Assembly: GCF_000317435.1 (NCBI RefSeq)
Contig: NC_019751.1
Location: 4,464,001-4,528,000, forward strand
DNA: 64,000 nucleotides
Source: Calothrix sp. PCC 6303
GTDB lineage: Bacteria > Cyanobacteriota > Cyanobacteriia > Cyanobacteriales > Nostocaceae
Direction of reading: 5' to 3'
The translations under genes were made by a program, and so were the position numbers. Below, one piece after another: positions 9,500-18,606 of the stretch. The notes beneath the pieces were generated by a model that saw nothing but the letters and a program-made list of their open reading frames with translations, did not search any database and was not told the origin of the DNA. Positions within the stretch are counted from its first letter, which is position 1; the number at the start of each line of letters is the position of its first letter.

Positions 9500-11017
9500 A
9501 TGATGACCGATTCCGAAGCAAAACGCCAACATGATCTTACTGCATTTAGCAACTTCTTAAATAATTCCGTTGATACTCATCTGCAACAACACTATGATAC
9601 CGAACCCACAGCAGCGGTAATCGAATTATTCCACGATGTTGCGGCAACAGTACCCGCATACCATGCTTTTTTGACGGAAAACGGCATCAATTCCAGCAAT
9701 ATCCAAACCTTCGACGATTTTCAGACCCTACCACCCCTAACCAAAGAAAACTACCTTCAACGTCATTCCCTTCCTAGTTTATGTCGCAGTGGTAGGGTTG
9801 AAACAAGTGATGCGATCGCTGTCTCATCAGGATCCACTGGTAAACCGACTTTTTGGTGTCGCAGCTTCAGCGATGAACTAGAAATTACTACTCGTTTTGA
9901 GCAAATCTTCCACGACAGCTTTTTTGCCGATACCAAATCCACCTTAGCTGTCATTTGTTTTACCCTCGGTACCTGGGTGGGGGGAATGTTTACAACTACC
10001 TGCTGTCGCTACCTTGCTAGTAAAGGTTATCCCCTCACCGTCATTACTCCTGGTAATAATAAAGCTGAAATTTTACGTGTAATTGGCGAACTTGGCACCA
10101 TGTTCCAGCAAGTCGTATTATTAGGCTATCCACCATTCGTCAAAGATGTTATTGATACAGGCATTACAACAGGCGTGGAATGGCAGCAATACAACATTAA
10201 ACTGGTGACAGCGGGCGAAGTATTTAGCGAAGAATGGCGAAATTTAGTATCTCAAAGAATCGGTTCTCAAAATCCCTGTTACGACTTTGCATCACTCTAT
10301 GGAACCGCAGATGCGGGAGTCTTGGGAAACGAAACACCCTTAAGTATCTGTATTCGTCGCTTTCTCTCGGAAAATCCCGAAGCTGCACGCAGTTTATTTG
10401 GAGAATCACGATTACCAACCTTGCTTCAGTATGACCCCATCAGTCGCTTTTTTGAAGTTGAGGAGGGCAAGTTACTATTTTCTGGTAATAATGGTATCCC
10501 CCTAATTCGGTATAATATTTTGGATAGTGGTGGGATAATTACTTACGATGCCATGCTGGAATTTTTGGTACAGTGGGGCTTTAATCCCATCTCCCACCCA
10601 GAATTATCTACATCTAAGAGGGGTATTCGTCCCTTACCCTTTGTCTATGTTTTCGGGCGCTCAAATTTCACCGTTTCCTATTTTGGTGCCAATATTTACC
10701 CTGAGAATATTTCAGTGGGTTTAGAACAACCTGGAATTCGGGAATGGGTGACAGGAAAGTTTGTCTTACAAGTGCTTGAAAACGAAGACAAAAATCGATT
10801 TTTGTCAGTCACTGTGGAATTAATATCGGGAGTTGAAGAAAGTCAGGAAAAAATCCAACTACTTACAACTTCAATAGTGACACAACTCAAGCGCCTAAAT
10901 AGTGAGTTTGCCAATTATGTTCCTCCCGAATATCAAACCCCGCAAGTTACATTAAAAGCACATGGTGACACAGAGTATTTTCCCATAGGTGTCAAACACA
11001 GATATACCAGGAAGTAG
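9500..11017 (+). CDS. Phenylacetate-CoA ligase (PaaK)-like adenylate-forming protein
   Basis: The 505-residue protein has the AMP-binding loop SSGSTGKPT at 109-117 and the second ATP-contact motif YGTADAG at 267-273. Together they place it in the ANL/PaaK-like superfamily, which activates carboxylates as acyl-adenylates and then usually as CoA esters. The substrate cannot be read from sequence. The start is one base after the stop of the GT4 gene, suggesting a joint pathway, perhaps making or modifying an acylated or aromatic glycoside. ATG codons at 9500 and 9503 are both usable. A role in phenylacetate breakdown is unlikely since no paa genes are near. Confidence 0.8.
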   Translation: MMTDSEAKRQHDLTAFSNFLNNSVDTHLQQHYDTEPTAAVIELFHDVAATVPAYHAFLTENGINSSNIQTFDDFQTLPPLTKENYLQRHSLPSLCRSGRVETSDAIAVSSGSTGKPTFWCRSFSDELEITTRFEQIFHDSFFADTKSTLAVICFTLGTWVGGMFTTTCCRYLASKGYPLTVITPGNNKAEILRVIGELGTMFQQVVLLGYPPFVKDVIDTGITTGVEWQQYNIKLVTAGEVFSEEWRNLVSQRIGSQNPCYDFASLYGTADAGVLGNETPLSICIRRFLSENPEAARSLFGESRLPTLLQYDPISRFFEVEEGKLLFSGNNGIPLIRYNILDSGGIITYDAMLEFLVQWGFNPISHPELSTSKRGIRPLPFVYVFGRSNFTVSYFGANIYPENISVGLEQPGIREWVTGKFVLQVLENEDKNRFLSVTVELISGVEESQEKIQLLTTSIVTQLKRLNSEFANYVPPEYQTPQVTLKAHGDTEYFPIGVKHRYTRK

Positions 11018-11134
11018 AATAGTTACAGCTATTTTCAGACCATCCTGTAGGGGTTTAGCAATGGGCTTTACCCTTACGGTTGATGTGGTTCAAATAGCTG
11101 AAAACTGCTGATCATATCATTTAGCTACAAACCT

Positions 11135-11167
11135 TGTAGAGAGGTTCCAGTGGAACCTCTCTACAAT
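11135..11167. repeat. Short palindromic (REP-like) hairpin
   Basis: A 16-bp perfect stem with a single central base: arms TTGTAGAGAGGTTCCA and TGGAACCTCTCTACAA. It begins about 120 bp after the PaaK-like gene and could block or end transcription, but it has no T-run. It belongs to the GTAGAG...CTCTAC group seen at several sites in the window. Confidence 0.7.
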
Positions 11168-11224
11168 CTTTCTAGAGTTTTTCTAGTTATACCAATTCAA
11201 ATAATGATTGCAACACATCCAACG

Positions 11225-11253
11225 GTAGAGACGTAGCAGTGCTACGTCTCTAC
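11225..11253. repeat. REP-like hairpin GTAGAGACGTAGCA
   Basis: A 14-bp perfect stem, arms GTAGAGACGTAGCA and TGCTACGTCTCTAC, with one central base. The arms are identical to those at 61130-61158, 50 kb away, so this is a dispersed repeat and not a local terminator. The remainder of 11018-11428 holds one more imperfect hairpin (11047-11077) and no gene. Confidence 0.75.
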
Positions 11254-11428
11254 AAATATCTATTCTGTCGCATTGTTTTTTAAAATTGGTATTATACCAA
11301 AAACGGCTAGAAAGTGGACTTCCTAAATTACTACAGCGCCTTTGGATTAAACTTAATAGCTAAAGGCTAAAAGCTAACCGCTTGCAGTAGCATATAACCG
11401 TCAACACAAAATCGACAGACTGCTACCC

Positions 11429-12103
11429 CTAAGAATGACTAGAATCACCATTTTCGGGGGATTCTTCCACCACTGCTGATGACGGAACATCTGCCGTAGT
11501 GTTGTCGATGACGACGATTGGTGGAACATTTACAACATCTGTCACAGGATTTTCCACAACCGTCTCTTCACTCTTAGTCTCCACTACTTCCGCAGGTGGT
11601 TCAGCTACCATATCACTCAATTCATCAAGAATCTTAGTGGGTGTATCCACAATAACAGGTGTAGTTGTGGGTGTCTTCACAGGTTTAGAGGCACTGGTAC
11701 GATCCTTGATTTTATCTTGAACACCACCAAAAACTCGACTAAAGCTAGATTTTAAACCCGTTAATTTATCGGGAAGCGATAACTTGTTCACCTGGTCAGT
11801 AATAGTACTTTGTAATTGTTCAGTACTGGGTACAGGAGTTTGTTGTATCGCTGGTGTCACTTGGCGGCGTAAACTAAAAGTCTGCCAGCCGAACCAGTAT
11901 AGTAGGGAAATACTCGCCACATGACCGAGTAAAAGACCTCCACTAATACGCCGCGCAAAGATCCAGATCACTAGAGCGTAGAATAAACCGACACCACTCC
12001 AGATAAAATCATTTTTGCGGTGAATTTCGGGAAAAAAGAAAGCCGTCATATAAACAGCTATGCTACCAAGACCTACTGACAAAGCTAAAACATATGCAAG
12101 CAT
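11429..12103 (-). CDS. Ycf66 family protein
   Basis: The N-terminal half (MLAYVLALSVGLGSIAVYM, then FFFPEIHRKNDFIWSGVGLF) is the characteristic Ycf66 sequence found in cyanobacteria and some plastids. Three hydrophobic segments lie within the first 95 residues. The C-terminal 125 residues are low complexity, rich in Thr, Val, Pro and Glu, with no visible domain. The molecular role of the family is not established; it is a small membrane protein linked to photosynthetic lineages. Total 224 residues, with a variable tail. It is divergent from gnd with a 466-bp gap holding a MITE-like element. Confidence 0.88.
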   Translation of the reverse strand: MLAYVLALSVGLGSIAVYMTAFFFPEIHRKNDFIWSGVGLFYALVIWIFARRISGGLLLGHVASISLLYWFGWQTFSLRRQVTPAIQQTPVPSTEQLQSTITDQVNKLSLPDKLTGLKSSFSRVFGGVQDKIKDRTSASKPVKTPTTTPVIVDTPTKILDELSDMVAEPPAEVVETKSEETVVENPVTDVVNVPPIVVIDNTTADVPSSAVVEESPENGDSSHS

Positions 12104-12161
12104 TTTAAACTCCTGAAACTAAATTCTGGAAACTGGGAATGGGAAATTGGGAATCGATTAA

Positions 12162-12314
12162 TAAGTAAGTCGGCGTAAATAATTATCACTGGTTTGTAGT
12201 TGCGCTACTCTGCGAGAAGCCGCTGCGCGTCTATAGCACTAAATTACAACTACGAGGCAAATACAGAGATTTTACTTTTCGTTACATGGTTGTTTTTTCT
12301 CGCCGACTTACTTA
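12162..12314. mobile_element. MITE-like element with TAAGTAAGTCGGCG ends
   Basis: Perfect 14-bp terminal inverted repeats, TAAGTAAGTCGGCG (12162-12175) and CGCCGACTTACTTA (12301-12314), enclose 125 bp. The interior has its own inverted repeat around TTGTAGTTG and CAACTAC and contains no ORF, as expected for a non-autonomous miniature element. It sits between divergent ycf66 and gnd. A related end (GCCGACTTAGTTTA) occurs near 56268. Confidence 0.65.
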
Positions 12315-12569
12315 GTTAGAAATGTAGGATGCAACTCAAAATTAGCCGTAATTTTAGTCTTTCCATTCCCGTTTCCCCATTTAATTAATTCAATTTCTCA
12401 GGTTTTGCAAGCCTAATTGTAGATTCAGACACAAATTAAAATTAATTATTTGTATCGATTGCCTATTTTTGCACTTCGGTTAAACTCTTAATGTCTTCTT
12501 TAGGGAAGAACTGAAAATCTCGGACTACCCTAAAAATGATAGGAACCGCAAGAGTTAGCCAATAAGATT

Positions 12570-14000
12570 ATGACATTGCAAAGCTTTGGTGTGATTGGTT
12601 TAGCCGTAATGGGGGAAAATATTGCCCTCAACGTAGAGCGAAATGGCTTCCCAATCGCCGTTTACAACCGTTCAAGAGAAAAAACTGATGCCTTCATGGC
12701 AAATCGTGCTGGGGGTCGTAACGTCAAAGCGGCTTATGATCTGAAGGAGTTTGTCGCTTTGTTAGAACGTCCTCGCCGAATTTTGGTGATGGTACAAGCT
12801 GGTAAACCAGTTGATGCGGTGATTGAGCAACTCAAGCCGTTGTTGGATGAAGGCGATATTATTATCGATGGTGGTAACTCTTGGTTTGAAGATACCGACC
12901 GTCGGACTAAGGAACTTGAACCAACTGGTTTACGTTACATCGGCATGGGCGTTAGTGGTGGTGAAGAAGGTGCGCTGAATGGTCCCTCCTTGATGCCTGG
13001 TGGCACAGAAAGCTCCTATGAGTTCTTGTCCCCTATTTTGACTAAAATCGCGGCTCAGGTCGATGATGGTCCTTGTGTGACTTACATTGGTCCCGGTGGT
13101 TCGGGTCACTATGTGAAAATGGTTCACAACGGGATTGAGTATGGTGATATGCAGCTCATTGCAGAAGCATATGACCTATTGAAAAACGTGGCTGGACTGG
13201 ATCATACCCAGTTACACCAAGTGTTTACTGAGTGGAACACCACCGACGAACTCAATTCATTTTTGATTGAGATTACTGCTAACATTTTCCCCTACATCGA
13301 CCCTGATACCAAGAAACCCTTGGTTGAGTTGATTGTGGATGCAGCAGGACAAAAGGGAACTGGACGCTGGACAATTCAAACCGCTTTAGAATTGGGTGTT
13401 GCTGTCCCCACAATGATCGCGGCTGTAAATGCCCGTATTTTATCTTCAATCCGTGATGAACGGATTGCCGCATCGAAGCAGTTAACTGGTCCTTCTGCTA
13501 AATTTAGTGGTGACACTAAGGCATTTATCAACAAAGTTCGGGATGCTCTTTACTGCTCGAAGATTTGTTCTTACGCTCAAGGGATGGCGTTATTAGGTAC
13601 AGCTTCTAATACCTATAACTGGAATTTGACCTTGGGTGAATTGGCTCGAATTTGGAAAGGTGGTTGTATTATTCGGGCTGGTTTCTTGAATAAAATTAAA
13701 CACGCATACGATGAAAATGCGTCTTTGGCAAACCTCTTGTTAGCGCCAGAATTTAAGCAAACAATCCTAGATCGTCAAACTGCTTGGCGTGAAGTGATCA
13801 TGACTGCGGCACAATTGGGTATTCCCGTTCCCGCTTTCAGTGCTTCCTTAGACTATTTCGATAGCTATCGACGCGATCGCTTACCCCAAAATCTCACCCA
13901 AGCACAACGCGACTACTTTGGAGCGCATACCTATTTGCGTACTGACAAAGCTGGTACTTTCCATACTGAATGGGTACCTATTACTGAAGCGAAGAAATAA
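12570..14000 (+). CDS. gnd: 6-phosphogluconate dehydrogenase, decarboxylating
   Basis: Gnd converts 6-phosphogluconate and NADP to ribulose 5-phosphate, CO2 and NADPH in the oxidative pentose phosphate pathway, a main source of reductant in the dark and in heterocysts. The 476-residue protein has the Rossmann motif GLAVMGENIALNVERNGF at 10-27, GGNSWFEDTDRR at 101-112, and the catalytic Lys183 and Glu190 in GSGHYVKMVHNGIEYGDMQ. Length and ends are normal. No other pentose phosphate gene is adjacent. Confidence 0.97.
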   Translation: MTLQSFGVIGLAVMGENIALNVERNGFPIAVYNRSREKTDAFMANRAGGRNVKAAYDLKEFVALLERPRRILVMVQAGKPVDAVIEQLKPLLDEGDIIIDGGNSWFEDTDRRTKELEPTGLRYIGMGVSGGEEGALNGPSLMPGGTESSYEFLSPILTKIAAQVDDGPCVTYIGPGGSGHYVKMVHNGIEYGDMQLIAEAYDLLKNVAGLDHTQLHQVFTEWNTTDELNSFLIEITANIFPYIDPDTKKPLVELIVDAAGQKGTGRWTIQTALELGVAVPTMIAAVNARILSSIRDERIAASKQLTGPSAKFSGDTKAFINKVRDALYCSKICSYAQGMALLGTASNTYNWNLTLGELARIWKGGCIIRAGFLNKIKHAYDENASLANLLLAPEFKQTILDRQTAWREVIMTAAQLGIPVPAFSASLDYFDSYRRDRLPQNLTQAQRDYFGAHTYLRTDKAGTFHTEWVPITEAKK

Positions 14001-14044
14001 CTGAGTTTTGGCAAAACCCCCTTTATTTCGGGTTTAACTGAATT

Positions 14045-14072
14045 GTAGAGACGCGAAATTTCGCGTCTCTAC
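14045..14072. repeat. REP-like palindrome between convergent genes
   Basis: A 28-nt perfect palindrome, arms GTAGAGACGCGAAA and TTTCGCGTCTCTAC, lies between the end of gnd and the end of the convergent DUF3574 gene. It could fold on either strand and act as a bidirectional barrier, but its sequence belongs to the dispersed GTAGAGACG repeat group. Confidence 0.75.
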
Positions 14073-14074
14073 TG

Positions 14075-14518
14075 CTATTTATTGAAGGATACTTTAACAT
14101 CGCTTGTCACTTGTAAAACTGATTCTTGCTGGAATTTTTGCTTGTAATTGGCTATAACTTCTTGAATCATTTTGTTTTTGCTTGGATTCTTCTCGTGAAT
14201 CAAAATCACTAACTTAGTTTTTTCTTTAGTGAGTTTACCTACATTATTTAGATACTGTCCGTTGGCATCAATAACGGTTAGTCCTTCTTGGAAACCAGGT
14301 GTAATGACGGTATTTAGAAATTGCTGCCATTCAAATTCAGAAATTTTTGCACCTGTTGGTTTTGATAAGCCGAAATATAATTCATTCTTAGTTAGAAACT
14401 GTTCAGTTTCCTGAGATGTAGATATTTCAGGAGATTGACCGCGTGTTAGGGTATTTATATTCCCAGGAGCTATAACAACTAAACTTGTGATCATTAGACT
14501 ATATAAAATTTTCTGCAT
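14075..14518 (-). CDS. DUF3574 family secreted protein
   Basis: The 147-residue product starts with a signal-peptide-like segment (MQKILYSLMITSLVVIAPG). The mature part carries the DUF3574 pattern: ELYFGLSKPTGAKISEFEW, then QQFLNTVITPGFQEGLTVID, then a late IHEK segment and a QESVLQV end. The function of the family is unknown; it is exported, probably periplasmic. The gene stands alone 100 bp upstream (in its own direction) of nothing obviously related. Confidence 0.75.
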   Translation of the reverse strand: MQKILYSLMITSLVVIAPGNINTLTRGQSPEISTSQETEQFLTKNELYFGLSKPTGAKISEFEWQQFLNTVITPGFQEGLTVIDANGQYLNNVGKLTKEKTKLVILIHEKNPSKNKMIQEVIANYKQKFQQESVLQVTSDVKVSFNK

Positions 14519-14618
14519 CTCGATAACCTCCTGTTAAATTTGTTTTTGTTTTAACTTTACGGGAGAAATCAACGAATTATGCATTTGTTACAGCCCTACG
14601 AATTTAACTCCAAACCCA

Positions 14619-15764
14619 TCAATTCCCCAAAAACTTGCTTCGCATCTCTTCCAATTCCTCATCAATTTTGCTTTTGTTGGCAGGTAAGGCAGTTGGTGAC
14701 TGGGATGGAGGATTAGGAGTATTCTTATTTCCACCAGTTAAAAATGCCGTTTTCATCTCTTCCAATTCCTGCTCAACTAAATTGAGTGGTTGATTAGTTG
14801 GTTGATTTGGTGATATTTGAACAGGTTTGACTGCTTGACTATGATTACTTGGCTTAACACTAATTTGTGTGAGTTTATTTAAATCCCGAATCACATCATC
14901 GGCTTGCTGATAACGTTTTGCCGGAATACTTTCTGTCATGTGGTTAAGAACTTTTTCCAATTCTGCACTGACAGAATTTTGACTTTGTAAATATTGTCGC
15001 CAAATCCAAGTATCAGTATTTGCATCATGCAAATCAAAGGGCGATTTTCCTGTGAGTAAATGCAAACAAGTTACACCCAAACTAAAAATATCACTAGCGA
15101 ATAAAACTTTACCGCGAATTTGTTCAGGTGCAACATACTCTGGACTGCCAATACTCGTTCCCGTGCGATTTAAAGCTGTATTGGTGGCAACTTTAGAAGC
15201 ACCAAAATCAACTAAAACTAAAGTATTATTACTGGCAAAATTGTTTCTCCGCCAAATGATATTTTCTGGCTTAATATCTCGATGAATTACCTGTTTGGTA
15301 TGACAAAATTGCAATATTGATAATAATTCATTTAATATTTGGCGGATTTGTCCTTCATTAAATACGCCATTATTTCCTAGTTCCTGCGCTAGATTCTGCC
15401 CTTCAATAAACTCCTGAATTAGATATTGGCGGTCATCTTGGGTAAAATATGCTAATAAATCAGGGATTTGGGGATGTTCACCCAATTCATCCAAGCGCAT
15501 CGCTTCTTGGTTGAACAATTCCACAGCTTTTTGGATGGTGCTGGTTCCCTGTGCTTGGGGGTAAAATTGTTTAATTACACAATAGGGTTTAGAAGGCTTA
15601 TCTTCATCTATTGCCAAGAAAGTTCGCCCAAAACCACCTTGCCCAATGGGTTTGATTCCACGATATCTATCTTTGAGAAGTAGTTTAGAGCCGCAGGTTA
15701 AGCAAAATTTACCGTCATTGGTATTTTGAGGTTTGGGACAAAGGGGATTCAGGCAGTAGCTCAT
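14619..15764 (-). CDS. Hanks-type Ser/Thr protein kinase with N-terminal zinc ribbon
   Basis: The 381-residue protein starts with a four-Cys ribbon (Cys 4, 9, 21, 24), followed by a complete kinase domain: GQGGFG at 41-46, Lys65, HRDIKPEN at 161-168, DFG at 186-188 and APEQ at 212-215. All catalytic residues are present. After residue 310 a Pro/Asn/Gln-rich linker carries two copies of a short motif, ELEEMKTAFL and ELEEMRSKFL, the second at the extreme C-terminus. No membrane segment is seen, so it is cytoplasmic. Target unknown; such kinases are numerous in filamentous cyanobacteria. Confidence 0.93.
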   Translation of the reverse strand: MSYCLNPLCPKPQNTNDGKFCLTCGSKLLLKDRYRGIKPIGQGGFGRTFLAIDEDKPSKPYCVIKQFYPQAQGTSTIQKAVELFNQEAMRLDELGEHPQIPDLLAYFTQDDRQYLIQEFIEGQNLAQELGNNGVFNEGQIRQILNELLSILQFCHTKQVIHRDIKPENIIWRRNNFASNNTLVLVDFGASKVATNTALNRTGTSIGSPEYVAPEQIRGKVLFASDIFSLGVTCLHLLTGKSPFDLHDANTDTWIWRQYLQSQNSVSAELEKVLNHMTESIPAKRYQQADDVIRDLNKLTQISVKPSNHSQAVKPVQISPNQPTNQPLNLVEQELEEMKTAFLTGGNKNTPNPPSQSPTALPANKSKIDEELEEMRSKFLGN

Positions 15765-15927
15765 GAATAATAGCGTGGGATTGTCGCTGTTTATTCTATT
15801 GTGCCTTAATTTCGCTATTAGTTCTCGTGAAGATTATGATCGTAGTAGAATCCTGTTATACAGCGGGGTCTTTTTTGGTGAATACACAAAGACTGGGTAA
15901 AATGAGCAGTGCGATCGCAATAGAACC

Positions 15928-16089
15928 GTAGGTTGCTTGGAACAAAGTGTAACCCAACAAAACTAACTGGAAAAACGAGTAAATTTTCAACTTACTATAA
16001 ATATCTTAATCAACAAGCAAAATTCACACTAATTCATATTTTGCCTATTGATAAATGTTTGGTTACGCAAAGCCTCCACCCAACCTACA
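15928..16089. repeat. Diverged GTAGGTTGGGTGGAG-type MITE-like element
   Basis: The interior (TAACCCAACAAAACTAACTG, then TAAATTTTCAACTTAC) matches the intact element at 63067-63186 in order and orientation, and the right end reads GCAAAGCCTCCACCCAACCT. The left end is degraded (GTAGGTTGCTTGG). It fills most of the gap 15765-16139, where I see no gene. Confidence 0.6.
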
Positions 16090-16139
16090 CAACTCATAAC
16101 TGTTCGGTGTTCACTGTTCGCTGATAACTAATAACTGAT

Positions 16140-17231
16140 TTACCACCCTTGCATTTCCACTAATTCCATACATAATTCGTTGATTTCTACTAAATTTGGT
16201 CGATGGGTAAGGGCTGATTCCTCATAAACTTTCTCCATTTCTGCCATTAAATTATGTGACATTTCCATCACTTGTTCATAGGAAAGTTCACCCCGAAGGA
16301 TTAATTTTAAATCTTCCGCATCACCTGCTTGATATCTATTAACAACGACTTCTCCCCTTCGCAATATTTCCACACCACTCCGCAACAAACGAATGCAATG
16401 CATCCCATGCTTGAGGTCAAAACCTGATTTTTTCTCCATTTCTGCCCTAGCTGGATTTCTGTTAGTTAGCCAAGATTGGTAAGCTTTCCATTCACGTAGG
16501 GCATTTTGATAAGCTTGGCTTTTTTGTAGTAGCCGAATAAAGTCTTTCCTGCTATTGGTGAGTTTTTGAGTATAGCCTAAGATATCATCAGCTAAAGTAT
16601 ATTGCTTTAGTACACCTTTATAGTCAACATCAGCCGTTAACAACTTATATAGCTGTTCTGACTCTTCCAGAAACTCAATTTTGCCACGAATAATTAAATA
16701 TAGATATTCCAAAAAGGCATTTAATTCTTCTTTGCTAAGTGCTTCATCTTCCCCAATCCCATAATCAGCAGGTAATGGTTTTGCTTGTGGTGGATGTAAT
16801 AACCATTTCCGGTGACTTTCCATTTTTTTAATTTGGGCAAAAGCATAGCCGGAGTAGGTATGTTTTACTTTTTTGCTCAAAAATAATTGTCTATGCTCAA
16901 TTAATTTCTGTCCAACAGGAGTCAACAAGGGGTAATTATCTAACCACAATAGTTCCAAAACATTAGGATTCGCACCGGAAAGCAACTGTACCACCTTACG
17001 TAGTTCGTAAATTACAGTATCTTTGTTCCCGTCCAAAAACGGCAATATTCCCGGTTCATCTTCCCATCCACTATCTTTCTGCTCAACATTATCGAAACCC
17101 AAGTAATATTTTTTGGGAGCAATAAAAATTCCCCGATAGTCGTAATCCGAATCTGGACGATTTAACCCATAACCATGACTACCCGCTAAACCAATCAAAA
17201 TGCTTCTTTTTTCGACTTCGACGCGTTGCAT
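16140..17231 (-). CDS. RlaP/YcgL-type nucleotidyltransferase
   Basis: The 363-residue protein opens with a polymerase-beta-like nucleotidyltransferase core: ILIGLAGSHGYGLNRPDSD, in which GSHGYG (17-22) and DSDYD (27-31) supply the Gly-Ser turn and metal-binding acidic residues. The rest, helical and without membrane segments, fits the Nuc-transf_2 family (RNA-ligase-associated RlaP and B. subtilis YcgL). The substrate is unknown; the family has been linked to RNA repair because some members neighbour RNA ligases. No ligase is adjacent here, so a repair role is only a possibility. Confidence 0.8.
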   Translation of the reverse strand: MQRVEVEKRSILIGLAGSHGYGLNRPDSDYDYRGIFIAPKKYYLGFDNVEQKDSGWEDEPGILPFLDGNKDTVIYELRKVVQLLSGANPNVLELLWLDNYPLLTPVGQKLIEHRQLFLSKKVKHTYSGYAFAQIKKMESHRKWLLHPPQAKPLPADYGIGEDEALSKEELNAFLEYLYLIIRGKIEFLEESEQLYKLLTADVDYKGVLKQYTLADDILGYTQKLTNSRKDFIRLLQKSQAYQNALREWKAYQSWLTNRNPARAEMEKKSGFDLKHGMHCIRLLRSGVEILRRGEVVVNRYQAGDAEDLKLILRGELSYEQVMEMSHNLMAEMEKVYEESALTHRPNLVEINELCMELVEMQGW

Positions 17232-17531
17232 TATCGATATTTTCCTTTTTTAACGCCATCCTAGCTCAACTAGGCTCAAAAAAAAGAAAAAGTCCGAGTT
17301 ACTCTAAAAGTCACTCGAACCTGGTGCTGTTCTGTGTCAATTTGTAGATACAACGGCAGATATCAAAATTACGCAATATTCTTACGGAACGCTCACGCGA
17401 AGTGACAAAAGCCATTCTGGCATCCAAGAAACAGCGCAAGCTATCGCATTTAAGTTTTTTTGAGACTATAGATTTATGTAATTTTAATCGTACTTTTAAT
17501 CGTACTTTTAAAATATATGCCCAAATATTGA

Positions 17532-17560
17532 TTGACATTCTATACCCTGCGAAATATGAT
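17532..17560 (+). promoter_or_regulatory. Strong sigma-70-type promoter for rplU-rpmA
   Basis: A consensus -35 TTGACA (17532-17537) is 17 bp from a near-consensus -10 TATGAT (17555-17560). Transcription would start near 17567, leaving a leader of about 130 nt before rplU. This is the best promoter match I found in the window. Confidence 0.7.
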
Positions 17561-17611
17561 GGGAGTTTGTCTGTCTATATTCCTGCTCGGATCAGGTAGA
17601 CACATAACAAA

Positions 17612-17668
17612 AGCTGGCTGACAAACATAAGTTTGCTTGGGTTTTGCCAATAGCAACCCTAGCCAGCT
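17612..17668 (+). promoter_or_regulatory. Structured leader upstream of rplU (candidate L21 autoregulatory leader)
   Basis: The outer stem AGCTGGCT (17612-17619) pairs with AGCCAGCT (17661-17668). Inside are two arms: CAAAC/GTTTG (17622-17626 with 17631-17635, ATAA loop), and GGG plus TTGC (17639-17641, 17644-17647) with GCAA plus CCC (17653-17659). The result is a compact three-way junction 30 nt before the rplU start. Ribosomal protein leaders of this kind commonly bind the encoded protein; a link to L21 is inference. Confidence 0.5.
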
Positions 17669-17698
17669 ACCTGTACGGCAAACTCAAAAGGCGATTTC

Positions 17699-18076
17699 AT
17701 GACTTACGCAATTATTGAAACTGGTGGTAAACAGATACGTGTTGAGCCAGGTCGTTTTTACGACATTGAACTACTTCATCACGAACCTGAAGAAAGTATT
17801 ACTATAGATGCGGTGTTACTGGTGCAGCACGATGGTGAGACCACAATTGGTCAACCTTTGGTTGCAGGAGCAACGATCCAAGGAACCGTAATGCGACATT
17901 TCCGCGATCGCAAAGTCTTAGTATATAAGATGCAACCGAAGAAGAAAACCCGTAAAAAACGTGGTCATCGTCAAGAAGTAACCCGGTTGATGATTAACTC
18001 TATCAGCATGAATGGTTCGGTGATTGCTGAAGCAACCGAGGTACCTGTAGAAACTCCTAATGTTGCTGCTGAGTAA
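17699..18076 (+). CDS. rplU: 50S ribosomal protein L21
   Basis: The 125-residue product begins [18 protein letters not shown], the standard L21 start. It continues with the basic [17 protein letters not shown] loop that contacts 23S rRNA in the large subunit. An AAAAGG sequence about 8 bases upstream is an acceptable ribosome binding site. The C-terminal 20 residues ([15 protein letters not shown]) are an acidic extension of the cyanobacterial type. rpmA follows 102 bp downstream, as in most bacteria. Confidence 0.97.
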   Translation: MTYAIIETGGKQIRVEPGRFYDIELLHHEPEESITIDAVLLVQHDGETTIGQPLVAGATIQGTVMRHFRDRKVLVYKMQPKKKTRKKRGHRQEVTRLMINSISMNGSVIAEATEVPVETPNVAAE

Positions 18077-18178
18077 AAAGCAGGGAATATCGAGTCAGAA
18101 TCTGTATTTATCACTTCTGACTCTCAACTCTAAGTGCTAAGTTAAATAAAAACACTAAGACGAACAAAAGAGGAAATT

Positions 18179-18463
18179 ATGGCTCATAAGAAGGGTACAG
18201 GTAGTACACGTAACGGTAGAGACTCTAATGCTCAAAGGCTAGGTGTTAAGCGTTACGGTGGTCAAGCAGTTCGCGCTGGTAATATTTTGGTTCGTCAACG
18301 CGGTACTAAGTTCCACCCCGGTAACAACGTTGGTATCGGCAAGGATGATACTTTGTTTTCCTTAGTTGATGGAGTGGTGGCTTTTGAAAGAAAAGGTAAA
18401 ACCCGTAAAAAAGTTAGCGTTTATCCTGTTCCAGTAGCTGCTGTTGAAGTTGCAGCTTCTTAA
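18179..18463 (+). CDS. rpmA: 50S ribosomal protein L27
   Basis: The 94-residue product begins [19 protein letters not shown] and contains the universal L27 blocks LGVKRYGGQ and [11 protein letters not shown]. The N-terminal tail reaches the peptidyl-transferase centre. There is no Firmicutes-type N-terminal extension that would need cleavage. AGAGGA sits about 7 bases before the ATG. It is the last gene of the rplU-rpmA unit, with a clear terminator downstream. Confidence 0.98.
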   Translation: MAHKKGTGSTRNGRDSNAQRLGVKRYGGQAVRAGNILVRQRGTKFHPGNNVGIGKDDTLFSLVDGVVAFERKGKTRKKVSVYPVPVAAVEVAAS

Positions 18464-18493
18464 GTAGAAGTTGACAAATTTATCTTTTTGTGC

Positions 18494-18533
18494 ATGACCT
18501 TTCCTGGGGATTTGTAAGGAAAGGTCATTTTTT
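18494..18533 (+). terminator. Intrinsic terminator of rplU-rpmA
   Basis: A 12-bp perfect stem, ATGACCTTTCCT (18494-18505) with AGGAAAGGTCAT (18517-18528), is followed by a run of T. It lies 30 bp after the rpmA stop. Confidence 0.88.
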
Positions 18534-18606
18534 AACTTATAAGCTAATGTGGCGGTAAATTATATAGGTCAAAATATAAGCCAAAAACACAAAATGATTT
18601 TAGTGC

